Assembly: GCA_018399335.1 (NCBI GenBank)
Contig: JAGYNM010000005.1
Location: 1 to 45,046, forward strand
Direction: 5' to 3'
DNA length: 45,046 nucleotides
Source: Bacteroidales bacterium
GTDB taxonomy: Bacteria > Bacteroidota > Bacteroidia > Bacteroidales > F082
The notes beneath the pieces are model-generated. The model was not told the origin of the DNA and made no database searches. It was given only the letters and a program-made list of their open reading frames with translations. Shown piece after piece: positions 9,166-17,919 of this stretch (positions are counted from its first letter, which is position 1; every line of letters begins with the position of its first letter). The position numbers were made by a program, and so were the translations under genes.

Positions 9166-9678
9166 TTATATTCCCAGTTTGGTTTTAACTTTAGGAGTAA
9201 CATCATCGGCACCTGTACCAATGTGAAGCAATACTCCAGTTGCAGAATCAATGATATAAGTATATCCATTCTCTGATCCAACATCTTCAATGGCCTTTTT
9301 TACCTTGTCAATCAGAGGTGTAAGCAGTTCATTTCTGCGTTCGCTGTAATCCATATCAGCATTTTGCTGAAAATCCTGAATTCTGGTTTGCAGATCTGTG
9401 AGTTCTTTTTCTTTCGACTGACGAATCAAATTCGACATGGTAGCCAGGTTAGTTTGATAGTCGGCGAGCTTGGTTTGGTACTCCGTTGCCATAGCACGCA
9501 ATTCATTCTCGAGTTGTTGTTCAAACTGTACCAACTTGTTTTCAATGGTATCACGCTCGGGCATCATTCCCATAATTTCGTTAGAGTCGATGTAACCGAT
9601 TTTAAGGGCTTGTGCTTGAGCAAAGCTACCTAAACCAACCAGTGCAATTACTAAAAATACTTTTGTTAAAATTTTCAT
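9166..9678 (-). CDS. OmpH/Skp-family periplasmic chaperone (second copy)
   Basis: A 170-residue secreted chaperone of the OmpH/Skp family that holds unfolded outer-membrane proteins in the periplasm for the BAM machine. Residues 1–22 are a signal peptide ending AQA. The mature protein starts LKIGYIDSNEIMGMMPE, the family's first beta strand. A long helical coiled coil follows (about 45–120, rich in Q, E, K), then a C-terminal strand with GYTYIIDSATG. I chose the ATG at 9678 because it opens directly into the signal peptide; the frame extends 14 codons upstream without signal-peptide character. A -7 element lies 40 nt upstream. It is downstream of a paralogue and of bamA, the usual order. Confidence 0.93.
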   Translation of the reverse strand: MKILTKVFLVIALVGLGSFAQAQALKIGYIDSNEIMGMMPERDTIENKLVQFEQQLENELRAMATEYQTKLADYQTNLATMSNLIRQSKEKELTDLQTRIQDFQQNADMDYSERRNELLTPLIDKVKKAIEDVGSENGYTYIIDSATGVLLHIGTGADDVTPKVKTKLGI

Positions 9679-9717
9679 TTTCTGATTTCTGGAGATTAAT
9701 AATTCAATTTTGAGCCG

Positions 9718-9725
9718 CAAATGTA
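9718..9725 (-). promoter_or_regulatory. Predicted -7 element before the second skp gene
   Basis: TACATTTG on the minus strand matches TAnnTTTG and sits 39 nt before the ATG at 9678. It would allow this chaperone to be made separately from the rest of the cluster. It also overlaps the upstream 14-codon extension of the frame, which supports the shorter start. Confidence 0.5.
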
Positions 9726-9791
9726 GAAAAATATTTCGAGAAAAGACCTAAAATTTCTGTTTGCCTTCAGGGCTTAACATGCTTTAACTGT

Positions 9792-10346
9792 TTATTTTCT
9801 GTCCTCGCGTCTAACCGTTTGCATCACATTGCCAATTTCGTCGAGCACATCGTCTGAGATATCAAATTTATCACTTGCATAAAGCATTGTTGCACCAGCC
9901 GACTTATCGAAGACAAAGGCATAATTCCGTGTTTCGGCAATTTCCTGAATGGCATTGAAAACTTTTTCCTGAATGGGTTGAACCAATTCGTTACGTTTCG
10001 TAAACAATTCACCTTCAGGACCAAAATATTTCATTTGAAGGTCTTTTACTTGCTGTTCTTTCTTAATGATTTCATCTTCACGTTTGCGTTTCATGTCTTC
10101 AGGCAAAAGAACAGATTCCGTTTGATAATCACGATACATTTTATCAACTATATCATACTGTGCTTTAATTTCCTTTTCCCATCGCTCAGAATACACATCC
10201 AACTCAGCCTGAGCATCTGTATATTCCGGAATATTATTCAAAATATATTCCGTATCTACGTATCCAAAGCGTTGATTTTGTGCCTGAACGGCGAGCAAAC
10301 CCGCAAACATTAAAACGATCAGTGTAAGAAATGCTTTATTTTTCAT
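9792..10346 (-). CDS. OmpH/Skp-family periplasmic chaperone (first copy)
   Basis: A 184-residue Skp/OmpH paralogue. Residues 1–22 are a signal peptide (LLAVQAQ). The mature start RFGYVDTEYILNNIPEY is the family signature, with an acidic/basic helical hairpin at about 45–130 and a final strand NYAFVFDKSAG. It lies 53 nt behind bamA and 113 nt before the second copy, so the three are probably co-transcribed. Paired skp genes directly after bamA are standard in Bacteroidota. The two copies differ substantially in sequence and may prefer different clients; that is inference. Confidence 0.93.
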   Translation of the reverse strand: MKNKAFLTLIVLMFAGLLAVQAQNQRFGYVDTEYILNNIPEYTDAQAELDVYSERWEKEIKAQYDIVDKMYRDYQTESVLLPEDMKRKREDEIIKKEQQVKDLQMKYFGPEGELFTKRNELVQPIQEKVFNAIQEIAETRNYAFVFDKSAGATMLYASDKFDISDDVLDEIGNVMQTVRREDRK

Positions 10347-10399
10347 AGCCTTTAGATTTTAAGTTTAAGTGGTTATTACCAAAAAGCCTGCCAAATTTT

Positions 10400-13057
10400 C
10401 TAATCGAGTGATTGGTTGATCGAGAAATGGAACTGACTTCCGTTAGCATTTGGGATTCCGGGAATTTCATCAAATCCGTAACCCCAATCCAGACCCAGAA
10501 TACCAAACATGGGCAGGAATACCCTGATTCCGGCACCGGCCGATCTTTTCACATCAAAAGGATTAAAATTATCGAATCCTAACCATGAATTTCCTGCTTC
10601 AACAAAAGTGAGTGCATAAATTGTGGCACTTGGGTTGAGCGATAAAGGATAGCGCAATTCGAGAGTGTATTTGCTGTAAATATTCCCACCGATATTTCTG
10701 TCCTTATAATAAAAAGGTGTAATGGTTTCGTTACCGTATCCGCGCATACCGATAATTTCGCGACCGTCAAGGTTGTTATATCCCGATAGCCCGTCACCCC
10801 CCAGGTAGAATCGCTGGAATGGCGTAACGCCTATATCTTTGTTGTAATATCCCAAAAATCCAAACTTCAGTCGTGTAGCCAAAACAAGTTTAGGTATTGT
10901 TTCAACATAGAGCGAAGTGTTTAGTTTCCACTTGTGATACTCCACCCACTTATACTTTTCATTCTCATCAAGTGTTGTATAGTCTTTATCGCTAAAAGCA
11001 GAATATGGCGGTGTTACCTCAAGCGATAAATTGATATCAGATCCAGATCGGGGATAAATCGGCTGGCTAATAGAATTCCGTCCGAAGACAATATTGTAAC
11101 TAAACACATTGAAGAAACCAGTTCCGGTTCCAACACTGAAAATCTGAGAATAGTTTTTCAAATCATATCGCATCAGATTGGCTGCCTGATAAAGGGTAAA
11201 AAAGTCATCAGGCCATCTTAAGCGCTTACCAATTCCAAGCGTGAAACCATCAATTTTAAAGGTAGCCCTATTAGTATCAGACTTGGGAAGGCCATTTGAG
11301 TATAAGGAATGATAATAAGAAACCGTCAGCGAAGTAGGCTTACGACCGCCAAGCCAGGGTTCTGTGAACGAGGCGCTATAACTCAGATAACCAGTACCAT
11401 ATGTTTGAAGCCTCAGCGAAAGTTTTTGTCCATCGCCCGAAGGAATTGGTCTCCAGGCATCTTTTTTCAAGATGTTTCTAAGTGAGAAATTATTGAATGA
11501 CAAACCTAGCGTTCCGATTATTCTGCCATATCCCCAGCCACCACTCAATTCAATCTGGTCAGCAGAAGTTTCTTCAACTGTGTAAGAAATATCAACTGTT
11601 CCGTCTGCAGGATTGGGTTGAACATCGGGCGCAATAGTCTCAGGATTAAAATAGCGCAGCTGAGCCAACTCGCGTGTGGTGCGGATAATATCGGCGCGGC
11701 TGAACAACTGACCAGGCATAGTGCGCAATTCACGAATTACAACATGATCATTTGTTTTAGTATTTCCTTTGATAGATACATTACTGATGCGTGCCTGCTT
11801 TCCTTCCCTGATACGGATTTCGAGATCGATGGAATCGTTCTCAACCAAAACCTCGATGGGATCTGCCATAAAAAACAGATAACCGTCATCCATATACAAC
11901 GAACTCACGTCCAATCCGTTAGGATTATACGTAAGGTTTGTGGTTAGCAATTCTTTGTTGTACACATCACCTGATTGAATTCCAAGCACAGAACCTAAAA
12001 ATTCACTGTCGTATTTCGTATTGCCAACCCACTTTATGCTCCTGAAATAATAGCGTTCGCCTTCGTTGATCTTCAACTTAAGGCCAAGGCTGTTATCAGC
12101 TATTCTATAAACAGAATCATCAATTATACTTGCATCACGATAACCTTTTGCATTATATTTTTGAATGATAGCCTGCTTATCATCCTTAAAATTAGCCGGA
12201 ATAAATTTCGAAGATTTAAAAATTCGCGGCCGAAAGTTTTCGGTAAAGTAAGTTTCAATCTGTCTGACAGCATTCAAAGGCCTCAGATTTATTGCTTCCC
12301 ATGCGGTATTCACAACCAGCGGACCCAGAGGGTTTAACGGATTCAGCACTCCTCTCACCTTGGTTTCTTTCATAGCAGAAAGAACCTGATCGTCAGACAA
12401 ATCCTTATTTCCTTCTACCAGTATTTCACCAATTTTGACCTTATTATTCTTTTCAACCTTAATCAGCATGTCGATATAATTCTCTCTGGTCGCGTCAGGA
12501 ACTTGCTCAATCACAACCTTTGTGTCCAGATAACCTTTCTCGGCAAAGTGATCTACAATGATATCTCTGGTTCTTACAAAAAGATGGTCGGTAGCCACAT
12601 CACCTCGTGTAAGGTTAATTTTCGTCCGAATATCATCTGCTTCTCCCTTTCGCAAACCTTCGAAAGAAAAGCGTGATACACGGGGACGTTCTTTAAGTTG
12701 AATTTCAAGAAAAATCAAATTTCCGGCTATCTCGGTTGCATAAATACCAACATCTTCAAACAATCCCTGATCCCAAAGCTTGCGAATGGCATCTGTTATC
12801 GGGTCGCCGGGAATTTTAATTTTCTGACCGACAGATAAACCCGAAAGCATGATTAACACATTCTGATCCAGGTATTTTACTCCATCCACTGTGATTCCAC
12901 CAATTTCGTACTCTTGGGGTTTACTGTAATCAAAAGCTGAAAGGTCGGAACCAATCTGAATCTGAGCCTGAAGCAAAACAGAACTTAAAAGGCTAATGGT
13001 TACAAGTAAATAAAACAGCAAGTTACGTGCTTTCAACGGCAATTCTTTTCTCCTCAT
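10400..13057 (-). CDS. bamA: Outer-membrane protein assembly factor BamA
   Basis: BamA inserts beta-barrel proteins into the outer membrane. Residues 1–31 form a signal peptide (LLQAQ). POTRA domains follow from about 48 to 440 (e.g. EIGGITVDGVKYLD, VKIGEILVEGNKDLSD, ARISNVSIKGNTKTND). The 16-strand barrel fills the rest. The conserved loop-6 motif reads MRGY at 771–774, and the protein ends in a strand with penultimate hydrophobic residues. A longer linker near 250–290 (NPLNPLGPLVVNTAWEAINLRPL) is typical of Bacteroidota BamA. At 885 residues the length fits. The start is 6 nt after the uppS stop, so the two are translationally close-coupled. Skp chaperones follow. Confidence 0.97.
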   Translation of the reverse strand: MRRKELPLKARNLLFYLLVTISLLSSVLLQAQIQIGSDLSAFDYSKPQEYEIGGITVDGVKYLDQNVLIMLSGLSVGQKIKIPGDPITDAIRKLWDQGLFEDVGIYATEIAGNLIFLEIQLKERPRVSRFSFEGLRKGEADDIRTKINLTRGDVATDHLFVRTRDIIVDHFAEKGYLDTKVVIEQVPDATRENYIDMLIKVEKNNKVKIGEILVEGNKDLSDDQVLSAMKETKVRGVLNPLNPLGPLVVNTAWEAINLRPLNAVRQIETYFTENFRPRIFKSSKFIPANFKDDKQAIIQKYNAKGYRDASIIDDSVYRIADNSLGLKLKINEGERYYFRSIKWVGNTKYDSEFLGSVLGIQSGDVYNKELLTTNLTYNPNGLDVSSLYMDDGYLFFMADPIEVLVENDSIDLEIRIREGKQARISNVSIKGNTKTNDHVVIRELRTMPGQLFSRADIIRTTRELAQLRYFNPETIAPDVQPNPADGTVDISYTVEETSADQIELSGGWGYGRIIGTLGLSFNNFSLRNILKKDAWRPIPSGDGQKLSLRLQTYGTGYLSYSASFTEPWLGGRKPTSLTVSYYHSLYSNGLPKSDTNRATFKIDGFTLGIGKRLRWPDDFFTLYQAANLMRYDLKNYSQIFSVGTGTGFFNVFSYNIVFGRNSISQPIYPRSGSDINLSLEVTPPYSAFSDKDYTTLDENEKYKWVEYHKWKLNTSLYVETIPKLVLATRLKFGFLGYYNKDIGVTPFQRFYLGGDGLSGYNNLDGREIIGMRGYGNETITPFYYKDRNIGGNIYSKYTLELRYPLSLNPSATIYALTFVEAGNSWLGFDNFNPFDVKRSAGAGIRVFLPMFGILGLDWGYGFDEIPGIPNANGSQFHFSINQSLD

Positions 13058-13063
13058 TCCTTA

Positions 13064-13831
13064 TTATTTCTGCTTTGTAATTTGTTCACTGGTTTTCCCA
13101 AATCTGCGTTCGCGACATTGATAGTCGATAATGGCAGCATAAAGATCTTCCTTCCTGAATTCGGGCCAGAATTTTTTGCTAAAATACAGTTCGGCGTAGG
13201 CAATCTGCCACAGCATAAAGTTGCTCAGGCGTGTTTCGCCGCTTGTGCGTATCAGCAATTCCGGATCAGGCATCCCATGTGTAGTAAGCAAGCGCTCAAT
13301 ACATTGTTGGTCAACATCTTCCGATTTACATTCACCACGCTCAACCTCAGAAGCCAGTTTGCGAACTGCCTGGATAATTTCCCACCTGCTCGAATAGCTA
13401 AGTGCGAGTGTAAGTGTCATGCGATCGTTATGCTGCGTCTGTTCCATTGCCCTGAGCAAATGTTCTCTGTTGAGTTTGGGCAAACTTTCTAAATCCCCGA
13501 TAGCATTCAATCGAATATTGTTCTTATTCAAAGTAACTACTTCATCCTTTATGGTTTGCAAAAGCAAACGCATCAACGCATTGACTTCGAAGCGGGGACG
13601 CGTCCAGTTTTCGGTCGAAAATGCGTAAAGTGTGAGGTATGAAACACCAAGTTCGGCAGCTGACTCAGCAGCTTCACGAACAGCTGTTACCCCATTCTGA
13701 TGACCAAAAATTCTTGGTTTTCCCTTGCTTTTGGCCCATCTGCCATTGCCATCCATGATGATAGCAATGTGCTTTGGCAACCTTTCGAGGTCAACCTTTT
13801 CTTTTAAACTCGTATGTGTTTGCTCTGACAT
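13064..13831 (-). CDS. uppS: Isoprenyl transferase (undecaprenyl diphosphate synthase)
   Basis: UppS condenses isopentenyl units on farnesyl diphosphate in cis to make the C55 lipid carrier for peptidoglycan and O-antigen. The catalytic Asp27 is in IIMDGNGRWAK. Also present are the FGHQNG segment, the TLYAFSTENWTRP motif and the C-terminal RTSGETRLSNFMLWQIAYAE with its diphosphate-binding arginines. At 255 residues the protein is complete. It lies 9 nt after the DUF6089 gene and 6 nt before bamA, in one operon linking cell-wall lipid carrier and outer-membrane assembly. Confidence 0.97.
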   Translation of the reverse strand: MSEQTHTSLKEKVDLERLPKHIAIIMDGNGRWAKSKGKPRIFGHQNGVTAVREAAESAAELGVSYLTLYAFSTENWTRPRFEVNALMRLLLQTIKDEVVTLNKNNIRLNAIGDLESLPKLNREHLLRAMEQTQHNDRMTLTLALSYSSRWEIIQAVRKLASEVERGECKSEDVDQQCIERLLTTHGMPDPELLIRTSGETRLSNFMLWQIAYAELYFSKKFWPEFRKEDLYAAIIDYQCRERRFGKTSEQITKQK

Positions 13832-13840
13832 ACAGTAGGT

Positions 13841-14665
13841 TCAGTGGTTAGTTTGATTAAAATTATCGCAACGTTGATTTCCAATCAGGTCAAATTTATA
13901 AGTGAGCGTAATCCCGGCATAGCTAAACCAATCATTGGTGCTTGCATCGCCGCGTTTCATGCCTTTATCAAAACTTCGTGTCGGATCAGCATATGGCATC
14001 TTCGAAGGCGGAAGCTCAGCATAAACAGTACTGATATCGTCAATATAATCCGTAAAAGTTTTGTGCATACGCCATTCCAGCGCAAGGCCAATACGTTTGC
14101 CAAGGCTGTATTTTACACCCGCTCCAAATGGGATTGAAAAAGACGTTTTGTTATAAGGTGCGGGTCCAAGTCGTTCGCCACTTGCTGGATCAATATCTTG
14201 CTGCCCTTCAGTTCCAATAGATTGCAAATCAGTACCATCAGGATGTTTAGGATTAAAAGAGAAAACCGAAAAACCACCAAAAATATAAGGTGTTACGTAA
14301 TCTCTTTTACTTCCGGTGAAATAATCGAAAAAGTTAAATTCGGCTATCAAACTAAAGTCATTTACCTGCGTTTCAAAGGCAAGCGCCCTGGTCTCGTTGA
14401 ACTTAACCACAGCATCATCACCAATAAGTTTTCCCATTGTAAAACTTGCTCTGAAAGCCCAGCGCGTGTTTGGATTATACCTGGCTATCAATCCATAAGC
14501 CGGCTCGGGCTGACTAAATTGCTTGGCAGGATTTATATCCCCAACGTAATAATTTACGCCACCAAACAAACCCACTTCCAAGTCCTGTGCCTGCTGTATG
14601 AAAGGAAGAAATAACAATAATCCGATCAATTTTAACCCCAAAAAACTTTTATGATTTTCCTTCAT
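13841..14665 (-). CDS. DUF6089-family outer-membrane beta-barrel protein
   Basis: A 274-residue predicted outer-membrane protein of the DUF6089 type, found in Bacteroidota just upstream of uppS and bamA. Residues 1–27 are a signal peptide. The mature part begins DLEVGLFGGVNYYVGDINP, a typical first strand, with alternating strands throughout and YAGITLTYKF near the end as the likely last strand. I used the ATG at 14665 because it starts directly before the signal peptide; a frame start six codons earlier adds MAEIDI. Its position in the cluster suggests a role in outer-membrane or cell-wall biogenesis, but no function is established. Confidence 0.88.
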   Translation of the reverse strand: MKENHKSFLGLKLIGLLLFLPFIQQAQDLEVGLFGGVNYYVGDINPAKQFSQPEPAYGLIARYNPNTRWAFRASFTMGKLIGDDAVVKFNETRALAFETQVNDFSLIAEFNFFDYFTGSKRDYVTPYIFGGFSVFSFNPKHPDGTDLQSIGTEGQQDIDPASGERLGPAPYNKTSFSIPFGAGVKYSLGKRIGLALEWRMHKTFTDYIDDISTVYAELPPSKMPYADPTRSFDKGMKRGDASTNDWFSYAGITLTYKFDLIGNQRCDNFNQTNH

Positions 14666-14745
14666 AATGTCTATTTCCGCCACACAAGTTGACTTCTAAA
14701 ACAAAAATCGCTGATTCACAATTTATTGTCAACTTTAGCGGTTTG

Positions 14746-14753
14746 CAAAATTA
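14746..14753 (-). promoter_or_regulatory. Predicted -7 element before the DUF6089–uppS–bamA genes
   Basis: TAATTTTG on the minus strand fits TAnnTTTG. It lies in the 114-nt gap between nadK and the DUF6089 gene, about 80 nt before the start codon. No clear -33 was found. Confidence 0.4.
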
Positions 14754-14779
14754 TCATTTTTTTTCAACTCTCCGCTTCA

Positions 14780-15658
14780 TTAATTTCTGATATCCAGCCC
14801 CCACAAAAGCTTATCTCTGATCGTACCAAAAAAATCTTTGCCTTCCATCACAACCATATTCAGTGCAAAAGGCGCTTTTCTGATCACAATATCCACCGAA
14901 TCAGTCATATCAGCCATCCGCGAGTCCATGCTCAAAGTGTAAGAAGTGTGGCGACCAACTACCCTCAGTTTAATCAAGCTATCGTCGGGTATAACGATAG
15001 GTCGCACGCTTAAATTGTGTGTTGCAATAGGCGTGATTACAAAACTTGAAGATTGTGGTGCTAAAATTGGTCCTCCTGCACTCAATGAATAAGCCGTGGA
15101 TCCAGTTGGCGTGGCAACAATCAATCCGTCAGCCCAATAGGCATTCACAAACAAATCATCCACATAAACCTGTACCACAATCAATGAGGTGGTTTCTTTT
15201 CTGAAAACCGTGAGCTCATTTAAGGCATAATTAACTACCGGAAACAGGTGATCGGGTTTTTCCAGGGATAAAAGGCTGCGTTTTTCGAGTGTATAATTTC
15301 CTTTAATAACTTGATTAACTGCTGTTTCGATTTCATTTTTTGATATACTAGACAAAAACCCCAACCTACCCATATTGATACCTAAAACCGGAATCCCCGA
15401 TTCTCTTATCAAAGGCAGCGTGTCAAGTAAGGTGCCATCGCCTCCAATTGAAAAAACCATATCAGCCCCGGCGACCAACTCCTGATGCGTTTCGAAAACC
15501 TTCACATCATTCGAAGGAAAAATATAAGGTTTGGTTAGTTCAAAAAATGGCTTATAAACCATTAAATCAACATTATGCTGAAGCAAACCCTCCACAAGCT
15601 GCTTCAGAAAAGGTGTGCGATCACCACTAAAACTCTTTCCAAATAGTGCAATTGTCAT
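14780..15658 (-). CDS. nadK: NAD kinase
   Basis: NadK phosphorylates NAD to NADP using ATP or polyphosphate. The diagnostic GGDGT is at residues 72–76, the NE motif is in YALNELTVFRK, and the nucleotide-binding block reads ADGLIVATPTGSTAYSLSAGGP. HNLSVRPIVIP follows. The length of 292 residues is normal and the start MTIALFGKSF leads straight into the first strand. It belongs to the conserved CBS–nadK–DUF6089–uppS–bamA neighbourhood of Bacteroidota, although here an Omp85-like gene separates it from the CBS gene. Confidence 0.97.
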   Translation of the reverse strand: MTIALFGKSFSGDRTPFLKQLVEGLLQHNVDLMVYKPFFELTKPYIFPSNDVKVFETHQELVAGADMVFSIGGDGTLLDTLPLIRESGIPVLGINMGRLGFLSSISKNEIETAVNQVIKGNYTLEKRSLLSLEKPDHLFPVVNYALNELTVFRKETTSLIVVQVYVDDLFVNAYWADGLIVATPTGSTAYSLSAGGPILAPQSSSFVITPIATHNLSVRPIVIPDDSLIKLRVVGRHTSYTLSMDSRMADMTDSVDIVIRKAPFALNMVVMEGKDFFGTIRDKLLWGLDIRN

Positions 15659-15820
15659 TATTTAAGAAATTGGTCCACATGCCGCAAGGTTACGAATTTT
15701 AATGCCTCTAAATCCTGATTTAACATTTTTTACACTCTTTGAGGTTCCAAATTAAGTCATCACAAATTTTTATAAAACCCTAACTGCCATAATATCCGCA
15801 CCGTATTCAAATTTGTAGGA

Positions 15821-17254
15821 TTATATCGGAGCCATAAAATGAATAAAAAAACCAAATTCGTTCAATCGATTTCGGGAATATTCAAACCTGAAAACCATAT
15901 CGTAATAAGTTACCAAATCCAATCCCAGTCCTGTTCCTATCAACAATTCGTTGTTCATAGGGTTTAAAGGCTCCGGAATCATTGCGCCGGCATATCCCAA
16001 ATCAAGAAACACATTCAAATAAAGGGCATAATGAATCTTACTGAATTTTTCGGTAGGAATAAGCGGCAGATTGCGAACCTTGGGTTTAATGACATTGAAT
16101 TTCAGGTTGTTTTTAAAGATCCCAAAATTATCGCCGTCAATCACATACAACTCATACGAACGCACAAAATCGTTCTGAAACCCAAGAGCCCTGCGCAAAT
16201 AATACGGTTGGGTATTCCCTCCGGAGAATTTTGCAGTGAGGTTTGAGGCCCAAAACCAACGACCTTTTATCGGAGTGTACCAATCAAAAGTAGTTTTTAC
16301 GTACTGAAAATCAGGTGATGTATTGGTAATGCCAAAACCAGACTTTGAAAATTCAAAATCAAAATAGTTGCCTTTTAGCGGATAGGATTTGCTATCGCGG
16401 TAATCGTGTTTAAAAATGTACTGAAGCGAGATAAAGGCAGACTTATTACCCGACATTGCCATGAAATCCGGATTCAATTTAGTTAGCGTATCTGCAAAAC
16501 TGTATTGCTCGTAGCCCAGATATAAAAAATGCGAATGCCGATAACCAATACGGTAGCTGAAAAGGGTTTTAAAAAAAAGCTTCTCTTGTGCATAACCTGC
16601 TTCATTCTTATAAAACAACTGCTCATTACCAACGGTTTCATAAGGTATTTCCCTACTTCGGGAATAGCCAGCGTCGAATCCAATTCCGATATTCTGTTTC
16701 GAAGTGAGGTAGGGGATTTCATAAAACAATGAATAATTTTGGTTGTATCCGGCTCGTAACAAAAGCTTCAGCTGCTCCATTCTGCCTCTGAAGTTATTGT
16801 GCGTGATAAAAACGCCATAATTCACCCGGTTAAAATCTTTGGTTTGCCACCAGGCATTGAAGTTGCGGTCAGCCAGTTCAAAAATTGGCAAGGGCCATAC
16901 ATACCAGCGTTCTATCAATCTGATTTTTATATTTATAACGCTAGCTTTCAGCTCATCTGGTACGAGATCAAGGTAAACAAAATTAAAAAGAGACCGGTTT
17001 AAGAGGTTTTCGCGTGACAAATCAGCGAGTCGACATAAATCTGAAAAGGCAAGTTGTTGCCCTGTATGAAACTCCAACTCACGAATAATAATTTTATCGC
17101 GCGTAACTCCATTTCCTTCTATGGAAACAGAACCAACACTTACAATTTTTGCATCAGTTTCATCACACTTATAGCTGTCTCCAATAACACTCACCTGAGC
17201 ATCGACACTTGTGATCAGAATAAACGCAATAAACAGTAAGGCAAAATATCTCAT
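15821..17254 (-). CDS. Omp85/BamA-TamA-like outer-membrane protein with a single POTRA domain
   Basis: A 477-residue outer-membrane protein of the Omp85 superfamily. Residues 1–19 are a signal peptide. One POTRA-like domain spans about 35–115 (VGSVSIEGNGVTRDKIIIRELEF). The rest is a surface-antigen-type barrel rich in aromatic strands. The loop-6 position reads FVRSYELYVIDG where BamA has VRG(F/Y), so the Gly is replaced by Ser (see findings). With one POTRA it is too short to be BamA. In this superfamily such proteins serve protein or lipid export or insertion, but the substrate is unknown. Its start overlaps the CBS gene stop by 4 nt, so the two are translationally coupled. Confidence 0.82.
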   Translation of the reverse strand: MRYFALLFIAFILITSVDAQVSVIGDSYKCDETDAKIVSVGSVSIEGNGVTRDKIIIRELEFHTGQQLAFSDLCRLADLSRENLLNRSLFNFVYLDLVPDELKASVINIKIRLIERWYVWPLPIFELADRNFNAWWQTKDFNRVNYGVFITHNNFRGRMEQLKLLLRAGYNQNYSLFYEIPYLTSKQNIGIGFDAGYSRSREIPYETVGNEQLFYKNEAGYAQEKLFFKTLFSYRIGYRHSHFLYLGYEQYSFADTLTKLNPDFMAMSGNKSAFISLQYIFKHDYRDSKSYPLKGNYFDFEFSKSGFGITNTSPDFQYVKTTFDWYTPIKGRWFWASNLTAKFSGGNTQPYYLRRALGFQNDFVRSYELYVIDGDNFGIFKNNLKFNVIKPKVRNLPLIPTEKFSKIHYALYLNVFLDLGYAGAMIPEPLNPMNNELLIGTGLGLDLVTYYDMVFRFEYSRNRLNEFGFFIHFMAPI

Positions 17255-17913
17255 ATATTCAGATACTTCATCAGCGATTCATAGCGATCGCGCATATCAT
17301 CCTGATCGGAATTCTCACTATAGAAAGCCACAATTTGATATTGAAAACGATTAAATGTTTGCAGGATGGGTTCAATATTTATTTTGTTTACTTTCAGCGA
17401 AACCTGCAGCAATGAGGAGTCTTCGTCCGATCGAGTGAAAACGCTCAGGATTTTTGCATCATTATCTTCCACCAGCCGCGCAATTTCCGACAACATATAA
17501 CTGATAGCAGGCATCTCAAGCACAATTACACCGCCAGGTTCGGCCAAAGCATAAGCCTGGGCAAAATGCTCCAGCAGCGATTGCAAAGTGATGCATCCGA
17601 GGTAATTCTGGTGCTCATCCAAAACGGGTATCAAGCTAAGTTTAAAATCGTCCATCACCTTAAGCGCATCAAATATATGCTGATATTCATATACATACGG
17701 ATTATTCAACGACAAGTTGTGGCTGCCTATAGGCTCGTCCAGCTGATTAAAATCATATATATCAAATTCGGAAAGAAGTCCCAAAAATCGTGATTCGTTC
17801 ACAATCGGAACATGCATTACCCTCAGGTCTTCCATCCAGCTAAGTGCGGTTCGGGCCGTATCGCTCGTTCGCAAAGGCAAAACGCCATCAGTAATCAAGT
17901 GTTTGGCTATCAT
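17251..17913 (-). CDS. CBS-domain protein with C-terminal ACT-like domain
   Basis: A 220-residue cytoplasmic protein. Two CBS repeats span about 8–125 (RVMHVPIVNESRFLGLLSEFD; LSLIPVLDEHQNYLGCITLQSLL), a module that binds adenosine nucleotides. The remainder, about 135–210 (PGGVIVLEMPA, then LLQVSLKVNKINIEPI), has the strand-helix layout of an ACT domain. This two-part architecture is regularly encoded next to nadK in Bacteroidota and may sense ATP/NAD or a related ligand; that is inference. It lies 6 nt after rsgA and overlaps the next gene by 4 nt. Confidence 0.85.
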   Translation of the reverse strand: MIAKHLITDGVLPLRTSDTARTALSWMEDLRVMHVPIVNESRFLGLLSEFDIYDFNQLDEPIGSHNLSLNNPYVYEYQHIFDALKVMDDFKLSLIPVLDEHQNYLGCITLQSLLEHFAQAYALAEPGGVIVLEMPAISYMLSEIARLVEDNDAKILSVFTRSDEDSSLLQVSLKVNKINIEPILQTFNRFQYQIVAFYSENSDQDDMRDRYESLMKYLNI

Positions 17914-17919
17914 TGTATT

